A DNA stretch of 64,000 bases from NCBI GenBank assembly GCA_020137815.1, contig CM035355.1:8245673-8309672 (forward strand), in the 5' to 3' direction. This stretch comes from Hormiphora californensis. Its lineage: Eukaryota > Ctenophora > Tentaculata > Cydippida > Pleurobrachiidae. The translations under genes and the position numbers were made by a program. The notes under the pieces were generated by a model. It saw only the letters and a program-made list of their open reading frames with translations, made no database searches and was not told the origin of the DNA. The number at the start of each line of letters is the position of its first letter. Position 1 is the stretch's first letter. Positions 34,863 to 46,989 of this stretch are shown in pieces.

Positions 34863-36350
34863 CCCCAGGGGGCAAATGTGGGTTTGGTACTTCCCCCTCC
34901 CGGGTAATGGTGACCGGAAGGAAAAGGCCGGGTTTGGGGACGGGGGGTTTGTTTGGTTGTGATGTACGAATTTTTGGCGGAAAGGTTTTTCCCCGCTGAG
35001 TTGACTTTCGTGGGTTTTTTTCCAAACTTTTTGTAGATGGTCAGTACCAAACCTGTGGGACTGACCCCAGGCCCTTTTGGGACTTTCCACCAGGGAAGGA
35101 ACCCTAAAACCCCCAACCCTAACTCTACCCCCTTTGGAAAAAAGTTTAGAAAATTGGGAGAGAAAAAGTTAGAGAAAAGGGGAAAAAAGGGGAGAAAAAA
35201 GAATGGGTTGATTACCCCCCCGCCGAGGCAGAGATAGCGGCCCCCCAGGGGGCCCCCCTGGGGGGTTCCTCACCAAAAACTCTCCTTCTCCGCGCGCCCC
35301 CAGTTATGGGGGGTGCTTCCCTCCCTCTTTCTCCCTCCTAACTTTGGGGCCCCTCCGGTTCCCGCCTTTCTTTCCCTTTTTTTCCCCTCCCCCCCCTTCG
35401 GACGGGGGGGTTTCCCCTCCCCCCCCGGCCGGTTTTAACCGGGGGGCAAGGGCCGGAGGAACACCCTCGCCCCGGGACCCCTACAACCCGCCCCCAAAAA
35501 TCTGGTGGGTTTTTTTCCCCCCCCCTATTTAAAGTTTTGGGCCCTTGGGGTTAATTTGGAAACCCGAGAGGGGGACCCAAAACCCGAAAAAGGAGGGGAA
35601 AAAGGGGGGAGAAAAAACCCCCGGGCGGAAAAGGGACAGACGAAGCGGAGAGACCAAAAGGGAGGGGGGGAAAACCCCCGGGGGAAATGGGAGGGGGGGA
35701 AAAGCAGGCAAAGGGGGAAGGGGGGGGAAAGAGGGGGGAAACCCCCCCAAAAGGAAAAGGAAAAAGAGACGCCGAGGAAAAAACCGGAGAAAAAAGAAAA
35801 CCCCCAAGCGAGGAGAAGGAGAGATGGGAGAAGGGGAGAGGAGGGAAAACGGAAGAAGGGGGCCCAAGAGAGAGGAGGGAGGGGAGGAAAAGGATAGAGT
35901 AGGGGGAAGTAAAGGCCCCAGAGGAGCCCCCCCGGGGGGGGCCCGAGCCGGGGGGAGAGTTTGGGCGGTAACGAACCAAAAGGAAGGGCGGACGGTGAGC
36001 GGGGGAATAAGGGGAAAAGGGGAAGGGGGTTTTCCCGGGGGGGGGAAAGGAGGGGAAAGGGAGAGAGAAAGAGAGGGGGAGAGGAGGGGAGAGAGGAGGA
36101 AGAGAAGAGGGGGGAGGGAAAAGAGGAGCGGCGCGCCCGCGGAAGAGGACGGGAGAGGGAAAAACCCAGGAAAAACCCGGAAGAGAGAGAGGAGAGAAAA
36201 GGGAGGAGGAGGGGGGGAGGGAAAATTTGGGGAAACGGAACGGGAAAAAGGGGAGGGATTACAAAGAAGAATGGGAAAAAGTTTAGAAAGGGAGGGGAAG
36301 GGGAAGAAACAATCGATTCCGGAACCCAAAAAAAAATGATGGTGGTTTTT
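33811..36350. other. Low-quality, homopolymer-expanded sequence
   Basis: Long runs of single bases (poly-C of about 32 at 34830, many AAAA/GGGG/CCCC runs) and no dispersed words shared with the rest of the window. Open frames up to about 265 codons on both strands are products of G/A- or C/T-only composition. It looks like an unpolished contig end, not genuine coding sequence. Confidence 0.75.
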
Positions 36351-37580
36351 TAGTCTATCCGCCTATAGACAGTTGTCCTGGGGAATGTATTGAGGTTGGG
36401 TGCTTGATTACCCCTTTCTATATATGTGAGAGATGCCCTGCGAATGCCAGAAATCAGGGCCTAGGTTAGTAATGCGTAACACATAAAAACATAATTTAAT
36501 AGAATGGCAATGAATGGTTTTCTCAGGGGTTCCCGTCTATTTTACCCACCCTATGAAGGTGGACAACCTGCTTTCCGAATAATTTAAGTGGGGTAGAATA
36601 ATATGTTTGATGGAAGGGTTATTTCAGCCTCATTTAAACGTAATATGCAAAACCTATTAAAACCCTCGACTACCTACTCTATGAAAAAGGCACCTCCCTT
36701 TCCCACGCTCACCCATGAATGTTTATAAACAAAACCCTCTCTATAAATTAAACACCGAAGGTCACGTGCCAATCTTGCAGTCTAGCAGGCACCTAGGGGG
36801 CGAACACCGGAAAGGAATAATGGCGGGAAGGAGAGATGAGGAATAAGCAACCAATGACCCGATCCATGATTGAAGCGGAAGGAAACATGCCTGGCGGAAG
36901 GAAACATGCCTGGCGCCTGCTATGAAAGTAGGGAATGAGGCAGAGGGAACTGAGGAGAGGTCTAGCCTAGAAATAAAAACAATAATATCAGTGGCCGTGG
37001 CGAGGGGAAGCATATAGCACGCACCTCTCAGAAACTGATAAAAAGATCGATGAAGCCGGGGTGAAACGGGGAAGCTAACTAGGAAAGAGTACTATAGGGA
37101 TGAAAACCTAAGTGCCTAATGACACTAAACAGAAGAAATAGAAATGAAGAGATCATAATCATAATACACTGCGTGACTGAGTGATTGTCTGAGTGATATA
37201 CTGACTGCAACTGACTGACTGACTGACTGACTGACTGACTGACTGACTGACTGACTCAAAATTGAGTTAACTGACTAACTCGCGACAGACATACAATCTA
37301 GAAAATCAACGGGATAGTAACTGACAATAAAACGACAAGTTTATCTGTTTTGTTGCGAGGGTTGATTGCTGAGAAGGTGTTTCCATCCATTTAGCAGTGA
37401 TTGAACAGGTAGCCGGAAGCAGGTTTAGGTCCATCAGGTCAAAATACACACACACACTTTTCTCTCATACTAGTTTTCATGCGATTCTCACCAAGGTATC
37501 AAATATTACAAGAGGGGTAGCGAGAGCCCCCCTTTCCGTTGCAAACAAAAATTATTCCCCACACTCATATCACTGCCTCC
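36351..37580. other. Gene-free, with CTGA microsatellite
   Basis: No recognised exon. A (CTGA)n repeat lies at 37203-37257, and a tandem GGCGGAAGGAAACATGCCT duplicate near 36870-36910. Confidence 0.5.
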
Positions 37581-37797
37581 CCTTGATGAGGGTACTGGAG
37601 AGTCACACCCACAACAAGTTGAGTTGTTGAGTAATGGGTGAGTGGTGAGGGGGACTCCATGGGGGGGGGGGGCTGAGGGGGACTCCTAGAATTGAAAGTG
37701 CCCCTCCACTCGACAACTCGGACTTCCATAAGTGACGAGTGAATTGCGGTGCGAGTTAGGAAGTAGCAGTTTCGTTGACGTTGAGAATCATCCGCTA

Positions 37798-37836
37798 TGG
37801 GGAAAAACAGTACTCGTGCACGACTGTTTTCCCCCT
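37798..37836. mobile_element. Hairpin mini-element present in only one of two duplicate copies
   Basis: GGGGAAAAACAGTACTCGTG and CACGACTGTTTTCCCC form inverted ends. The homologous site near 31910 lacks it, which marks it as an insertion or deletion polymorphism. Confidence 0.65.
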
Positions 37837-37925
37837 AGCTAACACAGAAAAAGCTACTAAATGTAAAGCTGATAAAATGGTAAAAACAGACTGCATAACT
37901 AAACACTGATCGTATCACAGCTATC

Positions 37926-37977
37926 ATTCTCTCTCTCTCTCTCTGTCTCTCTCTCTGTCTCTCTCTCTCTCTCTCTG

Positions 37978-38058
<81 letters not shown>

Positions 38059-38062
38059 CTAT
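37926..38062. repeat. (CT)n microsatellite
   Basis: CT dinucleotide tract with a few CTGT interruptions, homologous to 31988-32100. Confidence 0.95.
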
Positions 38063-38474
38063 CCGTTTCTCTCTCTACACTCAAAGTGTGTAATGTGTAT
38101 TGTCTCTCCGCACACACCATGTCCATCCTATAGAACAGGATAATGCTAGCCCTGGATCAGAGGTGACTGCGCCACCAACAGGACGATGTGTTCCTGCTAC
38201 TGCTGCATTCCTGCTATATACATGACGCATGTTTCTGTGCAGCTACTGCATTCCCCGAGCTTCACATGTGATGATGAACTCCATATGATTGCAGATCACT
38301 GATCTTGGTACACTTCATGATCTTGGTACACCTCATGTATCGGGCACATATTGCTTTCTATCATTCGTGATACTATATAGTACAAGCGTTTCATTGATCT
38401 TGTTCCCTCTTCAAGCTGAGTTTACTTGATCTTAGATCATTGATCTTGTTCCCTCTACATTTGAAGCTGATAGT

Positions 38475-41400
38475 TCACTTCTCGTCCTCCTCCATGATAG
38501 AGTCCTGCCTCCCCACCCCACCACCTCCCCCTGGATGGTGATGATGATGATCTGGTGTTTCACCCTCTTCCTCATCTAGCATCTCACTGTCTTCATAGCT
38601 TCCATCATTAGCAGGTCCGTACTCGCCAGTGTTTTGCATAAATGTACACGTGAACTAGAGGGAGGGAGAGGAGGGGGGTTATAATAATAACAACAACAAT
38701 GTGGAGATACTGCTGTGTGTGCCATGTATTTTCATGAGATTTCAGGGTGTGGCAGCACATGGAATTCGGGCAGCGATATATTATATGGAATCAGCAGAAC
38801 AAAGCCCAAAAAGGAACAAAACCCGCGAAGTAAAAGAAGTATTAAGTAGGTAGCATTCTTGGTGCGAGAATATAGGTGGCAATGGTACCAAGTAGCATTC
38901 GAGATTTATTGCGAGTATAAAGTTAAGGTATAATAAGGTATAATTAAGGTATAATAGGATAATTTCGATGTTCCACACTGTATATTGCTTACACGTGCCT
39001 AGCTAAGCTCTTGCATTATCTTGCCCATCTGTTTTGTGAACTGGGTAAAAAGGTTTTTCATTACTGGCATTAACACAAGTAAAAATGTTTGTTTGGTAGC
39101 CTCGTGTCAGAGATATGTGAGGGATGTTTTGTAATAGGGCCTACAATTTTGGACGTTGCAACGCGAGAACTGTTCGAACAGTATAGTAAAATTCAGAAAA
39201 GAGAGAGACATTTCGCAGCATTGAATGAGTTGCGATTGAAGATCAGAGTGCAGCTGCCAAGCTAGGTAGGGGTATAGCAAGATCAGCGTACTATAACATA
39301 TATATCACCATATATGGACATGTATATCAATACCACACCATATTTGGACATGTATAAAGAGATTACAAAGCTTCTTTTACTCACTTTGGCTACCATGATA
39401 GGCATTTGGAAAGCTATCACCAAGATTCCGCTAAAGACACACAGCGTCCCCAACACTTTACCCACTGCAGAATAATTGGGGAAATTGTCATCATCATCAT
39501 CAAAGGGAGATGAATTGGGAGAGCTCTCTCGAGAGTTGGGGGTTATCATATGGGGGGAAATGAATTATAGTTGAAATTATTAATAACAGACAACTACTAC
39601 AATTCACTCACGTGTGGTAAATGGTACCATGTCCCCATAACCCAGAGTGGTTACCGTGACAACCGCCCACCAACATGCTGATAAGATGCTGTCAAACTTA
39701 GTTCCCTCTACATCCATCTCACAGTAATACAACGCACTGAAATAAGGGGATAAAGTCACCCGTTAGGTACAGCGAGTTACAGATAACACGTTACAGATAA
39801 CGGACACGTTATTCATATCACGCGTTATTCATATCACGCGTTATTCATATCACGTTACAGATAACACGTTACAGATAAAACGTTATTCGTATCACGCGAC
39901 ACGCGTAATTCATACCACGCGTTATTCATATTACGCGTTATTCATATCACGCGTTACTTACTGTACCTTGCAAACACGATGATATCAATGAGAATAAAAA
40001 GTGCCAGCGACAGAAGCTCTGCTACACTGGCTCTCAGTGCTATCCCAAACGCGACCATGTTCTTACTATGGCGGGACAGTTTGAACACTCGGAGGACCCG
40101 AAATAGCCGCAGGACTCGAAGGATAACCAAACCTCCAAAGTTCTCCAGGTTCTGAAAAGTCAATAAGTTAATTTTTCACGATCATGGATTCACTAAAACT
40201 TTTAGGAGTTGTGCTACAGAAGGAATGCTTGTTATTGCCCTATAGTTAGTAAAATTCACGCAAGGGAAAAGTGCAGGTAAAGCGTTTAAGGTTCAATGAA
40301 AAGGAGGCAAAATCCCAATATGTAGGGGGGAGGGGAACTTACGCCATTGGAGTCTTTGTTCTGAGAAAAGAGAGATAAGAACAATATGTCAACTAAAGAT
40401 AAATCAAAGATGTTTAAACTAAAAGTACATACATTGTACAGTCGGACCCATCAAAGATGTTTACAATCAAAGAAGACCAATGATAAGGATAATCACTGAC
40501 ACATATGCTTTCGTGAATTACGACAAGGGAAGAAAGTTACCAAACCTTCCCAACACAATAAACCAAATAATAAACCACTATTAATCAACAAATACCATGT
40601 TATACCTTTGGAATTAGTAGTTCCATGTAATAGGGCATGATAGAGATCAGGTCAATGATGTTCAGTTTCCCTTTTACAAACGCTTTCTGAAGATCAAATG
40701 GGGGTGAGAACAAATTAGAAAATGACTGCATATAGATGATTTTCAATCACTAGCACGTCATGTAAAGATGTAGGTCTATCATGGTGATTTACTGGAAATA
40801 CTGGTCCCTGATTGGCTGATAACCAGTCACGTGACCTAAATAACGAGTTCTGATTGGTTGTTTACTTGGTCCTGTGATTTGCTAACCTTGTTCGGGCAGG
40901 TAAGGAACCTTCCAACGAGTTCCCCTGAAAAGAAAACGATGCACCCTGTTTCAATTCCAAAGAAAAACCGCCCCGTGTTTGTTAACCACCACTCCTGGAA
41001 ACAATTTGTAGATAATTAGTAAACAATTGGTGAATATAGGTTGTAGAGTCGCTATACTAAAGTTAGTATAATGTGTTAGTCACTATATTTAAACTTTGTT
41101 AAATCAACAAGAAAATAGTTGTTCAAACCTTGGCCATATCTTCTTTATAGTCAGGTAGAGTTTCACCAATAAATATTGCTATCGATAAAATAATAACAAA
41201 CATACTCAGCCAACTAAATAGCTTGGCCCACTGAAAATAGAGGTTTAAATTTCAAAACTTTATTATAAATATAATAATCCTAAGAAGTCAGAAAAAAGAT
41301 AACATAATTAATGATTGAACATTGATTATAAAATAATAAGAGAAGATACCACATTATTTGAACATTACCGTGCTAGTTTCGGGATTCTCGAGGAGATTAT

Positions 41401-44400
41401 AAATTTTCTCTTTTAATCTCTGCTTGTAGACATTGTGTTCTGAACTGCTGTCCAGGTGTCGGTATTCTGGTGATGTCACTGTGCATTCTTTCGTGCCTGA
41501 TGTCATACTCGATTCCACTTCGTGATCACTGAAATGGGGGGAGGGGTTGTAGGATTGTAGGATCACTGAAATAGTTGTTGGAGTTGGGGTTGGTGTCGTA
41601 CTCGACATGAGGGGGTTGTGGGGTTGTCTAGGATCACTATGACATCGGGGGGGGGGGGGGATGGATTTGTGCAGATGTAGTCATTATGGGTTTACCATAT
41701 AGGTTGTTGACATCAAGGTAGTTGTACAAACATTGACATCGATGTACATTATTTACGAACATTGACATCGATGTACATTTACAAACATTTGCATCGATGT
41801 ACATGAATGATGAACATACGAATGGTTTCTAATAACTATTGCTGTAAACCGGCCTATGATTAATGATTATAACTATACTGCTGAATATTACCTGGAGGGT
41901 CTAATATGTTACTAAGTAGCAATGATTACTAATATTATAGTACCTGGAGGGTCTAATATGTTACTAAGTAGCAATGATTACTAATATTAGTATACCTGGA
42001 AGGTCTAATATGTTACTAAGTAGCAATGATTACTAATATTAGTATACCTGGAGGGTCTAATATGTTACTAAGTAGCAATGATTACTAATATTAGTATACC
42101 TGGAAGGTCTAATATGTTACTAAGTAGCAATGATTACTAATATTAGTATACCTGGAGGGTCTAATATGTTACTAAGTAGCAATGATTACTAATATTAGTA
42201 TACCTGGAAGGTCTAATATGTTACTAAGTAGCAATGATTACTAATATTAGTATACCTGGAGGGTCTAATATGTTACTAATTAGCAATGATTAAACCTAAT
42301 ATTACCTGGAGGGTCTAATATGTTACTAATTAGCAATGATTACTAATATTAGTACATACCTGGAAGGTCGGAGGGGTTCGCATTCTGATGATGGGTTAGA
42401 GTTATTAAGGTGGGTGTTACTGTTACTTTTATTGTTGTTACATTGATCCTTCGTTAACAACTGGGAGTTACTGTTTTGCGTTTGCAACGCGGGAGCGGTG
42501 GATTCTGAAATTGGAATTACAATGTTACACAGAGTCACATGACACACAGAGTCACCATGGTGATAGGGGTGTTACCATGGCGATAGGTTTCTACAGAATC
42601 ACCATGGTGATAAGATACTGGTGATTCAGTGTCTGATTCAGACTGAACACATTGCAAGAATTTGAAGATTTCAAAAGCCACTTTACTTAATGTTACATTT
42701 ACTAGTATACTACATTCATTAGGTGTTAGAATTAGCAATATTTAAAAGATCACATAACGTCCAGCTCGGTCGGCATGCACAGATTAGGGTCTGAGTGCGG
42801 TAACATATTTCACTGAACAAGAGTTTCATGAAGCTAGATAATATAACATCACGTATACTGCTGGTATAACTTCATGAAACTATCACATATAGAGTTCTGC
42901 TAGATTAGAGTTAGCCGACACACGAAAGGAGCGGTTACCGGGGGACGACTCGGTTCTGTCTTTCACACCACTAAGACCCTTCTTGAGCCCCTTGGCGGCG
43001 GCTAACGCCCATAACCGATTACGGGAGGGTGTTTCACTAGGATTCTCAGGATCACTCAGTTCTAGGGGGCGGTCAATAACATCTTAAACTGTCGGCATTA
43101 TTCAATGAACATTAGCCAAACAAATGATTATTGTTTAACGTACCTCTTCTTAGGGTGGGTTTATTTTTAATGCTTCCTGCTCTTGCTACGTACTGATAAC
43201 TGAAACAAAATGAATCATTATTGTGATGATTAAATGTTGGCTCAAAACCAATAATATATGAAACAAGCTGCACTTGTTTTTTATTATTTTTATCTTTTAA
43301 AAGTCTTAAACTGTACGCAGCCCTTAGTTGCTCTGTCTGGAGTACTCCAGTCAGTGTGGGATGCGTGGAACTGTGTTTTGAGTGATTTTGAAAATCCATT
43401 ACTGTTTGATAGTTCCAAAATAGTTCTGAAAAAAAAAAAAATAAAAAACTATTCGCGTGCTATAAAATATGCTTTTTCAGCTGCTACAAAGACACAATAT
43501 GGATAGCATTTGATAGCATTATTGTTTTCTTAACTTGATTGATCTCTTCTAGATTACCTCGGAACGCTTGAATCAAGTTTCGCCACCGAAGCCCTCTTGA
43601 GCATAAATCTTTTTCTGGAAAACGGAGCATTGCCACAACAAGAAAGAGAAAAGTAAAACCCCACACAAAGCTGAAAATCACACACACACGCTGCTTGTTA
43701 CTCACACACATGTTGCAACTCACGCTGGGTTAGTGTTGATAGGATCCACGTGTGATGAGTGATCCAACCGGTCCACCTTCTTATCTTCCACAAAGTCACA
43801 TTTTATCTTAAAAAACTGAATCTCCTGAATAAACATGGCTATTAAACTAAGTTACTATGTACCACTTATTCCAGGGTTATATATACCCGATATGTTGTTG
43901 TATTCCATCATATTCACTAAAATCATCTCACTAAATACCTCTCGAAATATTGATAAGTTGACAGCCGGTGGTCTGAGAAGCTGCCCATTGCTCTGATAGT
44001 AATACAGGATTGAGTGGAAGGTCGGGGAGTGCCGATCAAAAAACAGCTCCCCACTTCTGTCATCCAAATACTTGCACCTTTCCTTCGCGTTACCTGACAG
44101 TGGGTCATGGGTTTTCTGAGGAGCTACAAACAGCTAAACAGCAAAGAATTAGATTAACATGACAATATACAAGCAGTGTTGACTTGTTGATACTCTCAGG
44201 CAAAGCAAAACCGAACAGTGTAACAATAAAATAGTGTTCAAGAAATCTCTGAGTCAACATACCTGAATCCAGGATTTCTCAATTTCGCTTACCTAACCCT
44301 AGCTACTACTATAACATAACAACACATGTAATGTAGGTACCTAGTAAAGTCTCTGGAAATCGTGCGAGAGTGTCTATCTTAGTTTTAAAAACAGATCCAC

Positions 44401-44492
44401 TGACATTGATAACAATGTAGCCGTGCTGGTGGTCTTCCTTATGGTGATCCTTCTTGTGGTGATGCTTCTCCTTTGTGTTGAGGTGTCGTTTC
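38475..44492 (-). CDS. Gene C: Shaker-type voltage-gated K+ channel (5' end missing)
   Basis: Tetrameric Kv channel of the plasma membrane. Exons: 44492-44341, 44123-43939, 43824-43724, 43199-43144, 42504-42360, 41528-41369, 41230-41129, 40994-40887, 40686-40606, 40360-40343, 40151-39967, 39736-39612, 39464-39385 and 38654-38475, all in phase. That gives about 558 residues. A His-rich start leads to T1 (GYIVINVSGSVF, then ELFFDRHSPTFHSILYYYQS and IFREEIQFF), then a long Asn/Ser-rich linker, S1 (VIILSIAIFIGETLP), S2 (GIETGCIVFFSGELVGRF) and S3 (NIIDLISIMPYY). S4 has six charges every third position (ILRVLRLFRVLRVFKLSRHS). The selectivity filter is TVTTLGYGDM and S6 reads GILVIAFQMPIMV. The tail is acidic, then His/Gly-rich. 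The usual S6 PxP is QMP here. K1's upstream partner must end in phase 2 and is not identified. Confidence 0.93.
39775..39960. repeat. Short tandem repeat ATTCATATCACGCGTT
   Basis: About ten copies of a 16-bp unit mixed with ACAGATAACACGTT units. They fill the intron between the Kv S4 and pore exons. Confidence 0.8.
40343..40360 (-). CDS. Kv microexon (18 nt, NKDSNG)
   Basis: Flanked by TTCTCAG and GTAAGT in gene sense, it adds six hydrophilic residues exactly between the S3 exon (ends LLIPK) and the S4 exon (starts NLENFGG). Being 18 nt and phase 0, it could be skipped without a frameshift. Confidence 0.7.
40794..40869. repeat. Dispersed CCAAT/E-box cassette, copy 3
   Basis: Same core as 12315-12390. 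It lies in a Kv intron, ending 17 bases from the donor of the S2 exon (exon boundary 40887). Confidence 0.75.
41889..42360 (-). repeat. ~10 copies of a Kv exon donor (52-bp unit, alternating types)
   Basis: In gene sense each unit contains AGACC(T/C)TCCAG followed by GTATAC and an AT-rich tail with TTAGTAACATATTAG. The real junction is CGACCTTCCAG followed by GTATGT at 42360. Units alternate CCTTCC and CCCTCC, giving a 104-bp two-unit pattern over most of the array. Confidence 0.9.
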
Positions 44493-45440
44493 CTGGGTAA
44501 CGGGGGGAGAATGTTAGTGGTGGTGCTTCTCCTTTGTGTTGAGGTGTCGTTTCCTGGGTAACGGGGGGAGAATGTTAGTGGTGGTGCTTCTCCTTTGTGT
44601 TGAGGTGTCGTTTCCTGGGTAACGGGGGGAGAATGTTAGTGATGATGCTTCTCCTTTGTGTTGAGGTGTCGTTTCCTGGGTAACGGGGGGAGAATGTTAG
44701 TGGTGATGCTTCTCCTTTGTGTTGAGGTGTCGTTTCCTGGGTAACGGGGGGAGAATGTTAGTGGTGGTGCTTCTCCTTTGTGTTGAGGTGTCGTTTCCTG
44801 GGTAACGGGTGGAGAATGTTAGTTATGATGCTTCTCCTTTGTGTTGAGGTGTCGTTTCCTGGGTAACGGGGGGAGAATGTTAGTGGTGGTGCTTCTCCTT
44901 TGTGTTGAGGTGTCGTTTCCTGGGTAACGGGGGGAGAATGTTAGTGGTGGTGCTTCTCCTTTGTGTTGAGGTGTCGTTTCCTGGGTAACGGGGGGAGAAT
45001 GTTAGTGGTGGTGCTTCTCCTTTGTGTTGAGGTGTCGTTTCCTGGGTAACGGGGGGAGAATGTTAGTGGTGGTGCTTCTCCTTTGTGTTGAGGTGTCGTT
45101 TCCTGGGTAACGGGGGGAGAATGTTAGTGGTGGTGCTTCTCCTTTGTGTTGAGGTGTCGTTTCCTGGGTAACGGGGGGAGAATGTTAGTGGTGATGCTTC
45201 TCCTTTGTGTTGAGGTGTCGTTTCCTGGGTAACGGGGGGAGAATGTTAGTGGTGGTGCTTCTCCTTTGTGTTGAGGTGCCGTTTCCTGGGTAACGGGGGG
45301 AGAATGTTAGTTATGATGCTTCTCCTTTGTGTTGAGGTGTCGTTTCCTGGGTAACAGGGGGAGAATGTTAGTTATGATGCTTCTCCTTTGTGTTGAGGTG
45401 TCGTTTCCTGGGTAACGGGGGGAGAATGTTAGTGGTGGTG
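44456..45440 (-). repeat. ~16 copies of the acceptor and 5' edge of the Kv T1 exon
   Basis: A 60-bp unit. In gene sense ACATTCTCCCCCCGTTACCCAG-like acceptor is followed by AAACGACACCTCAACACAAA, then GGAGAAGCA and CAC codons (KRHLNTKEKHHH). Each copy is followed by a TAA, so upstream acceptors would end translation. Only the copy at 44492 continues into T1. Confidence 0.92.
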
Positions 45441-46989
45441 TTTTTCCTTAGGGGTTGAGTTTGTTTCCCTTTGTGTTATGCCCTTTCCGGGAACGGGGAA
45501 TGTTTGGGATGGCCCCTTTGTTTGGGTTGTTCGGGAAGAGAATTTTCTCTTTTGTTATTTGTCTGTTACGGGGAAAACCCTTTTGGGTGTCATGTTGGGT
45601 ATGCCTGGGAATTATGGTCCCTGTTTCCTGTAGGTTTTTCCGGGTAACAACCTGTTGGGGTTTGATGCCTCCGTGTTAAGTGTGTTCCTACCTGTATGGA
45701 TTATCCCTGTGTTGAGTTAGTTCGGGTCCAATTTAGTGACCCCTTTTGGAATTTTTTAAAATTATCATTAAATAAAGGATTTGTACTGGGAAGGGCACAT
45801 TACATTGGGGACACGTTGTTGATATAGAAAGTTTATAGGTCATTGTTCCCTGTAAATTGTCTTTCACGGGCAATACAACACCACCTTTCATATTTTTAAG
45901 TTGGAAATACTGATATTAATAATTTACATGTTATAATTTTAAATTCATGGTACACCACATACCCAAACAGCCCCGTATAATAATAACACACGTGATAATA
46001 ATGGTTCATCCCTGGTAGATTTCCTGTTTTTTTTGAATTTTAGGTTGACAAGGCGATAAACTACATAGATCCCTTATATTAATAATTAATACAGAATATA
46101 TTCGATTGATTTAAACTAAAATTTAAACAATAGGAAAAGGAGAATAACTAATTAGATTAAAGATTTGACATAGAGCAGAAGGGGAGCGTGAGTTAAATAT
46201 CAAAGAATAAAATCATTATAGATATGAATTTTAGTATATTAGGAAAAAATTTAAATTTTAAAGACAGAGCACCCAGATAAATGAAAAGAAAATTTAGATG
46301 GCTCTGTAAAAAATTTCAAGAAAAGAGAGAAAATAAAGAGCGCAGGATTGGAGAAAAGTTTAACAAAGAAAAGAGAGAGAGAAGAAAAGAAGAATAGGGA
46401 GAAGAGAAGATGAGAAAGAGGAGAGAGAGAGAAAGAGATAGAGAGAGAAACAAGAGAAGAACGAAAGAAAAGAGAAGAGAGAAAAGAGAGAGAGAAGAAC
46501 TAACTGACTGAAGAGACAATGGGAAAAATAGGAAGATACTTGCAGATACATAAAAAACGGTTAACGGGAGATCACGCCAAAATGGAGTAGAGAGCACGAG
46601 TTAAATGCTGAAGTGAAACACTTTCGATATTATGAGAACGATAAAAGAAGACCCATTTAGTGACTACCTAAGTGACACCCTGATCAGTCCCAGAACTATC
46701 CCAAAGATGTCTTTTTAATTGAGAAGAGAAAATTATGGGATCAGAAGTAGCTCTCAGGGAAAGCGGAAGAAGGTTCCAGAGCTTATGGGCACGGTAGAAG
46801 AAGGAATTTCAAATATGTTAACTCTAGGAACCTCGGACGTCATCAGGTGGAGTGAATCCATATTGGATTGGGCCCTAGTGTTTATTACTATCTGGGACGG
46901 GGGTAAAGAACGAGAGATAAGGAGGGAGATCGATTGGGGAGGTACCATATATTATTTTGTGCAGAAGCATTAAATCATTAAGCTCGAAT
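45441..46989. other. No gene recognised; partly low-quality sequence
   Basis: 45441-45720 is a degraded continuation of the 60-bp array. 46310-46510 is AG-rich. I found no exon to pair with Kv K1. Confidence 0.5.

Larger units (their letters stand above)
37580..38950. repeat. Duplicated 3' end of gene C, copy contiguous with the Kv gene
   Basis: Homologous to 31660-33710. It contains the terminal exon that is contiguous with the other Kv exons, a single unit of the GAGCTTCACATG minisatellite, and an insertion of the hairpin mini-element at 37798. Confidence 0.85.

Noticed and set aside
34329-36353. Long open frames up to 266 codons on both strands
   Set aside because: They are compositional artefacts of G/A- or C/T-only, homopolymer-inflated sequence, with Pro/Phe or Lys/Gly-only translations.
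43484-43723. Hydrophobic frame (FVWGFTFLFLVVAML) as the Kv S1 segment
   Set aside because: The real S1 is in exon 41230-41129 (ETLP motif), and the chain 43724-43199-42504-41528 is in phase without this piece.
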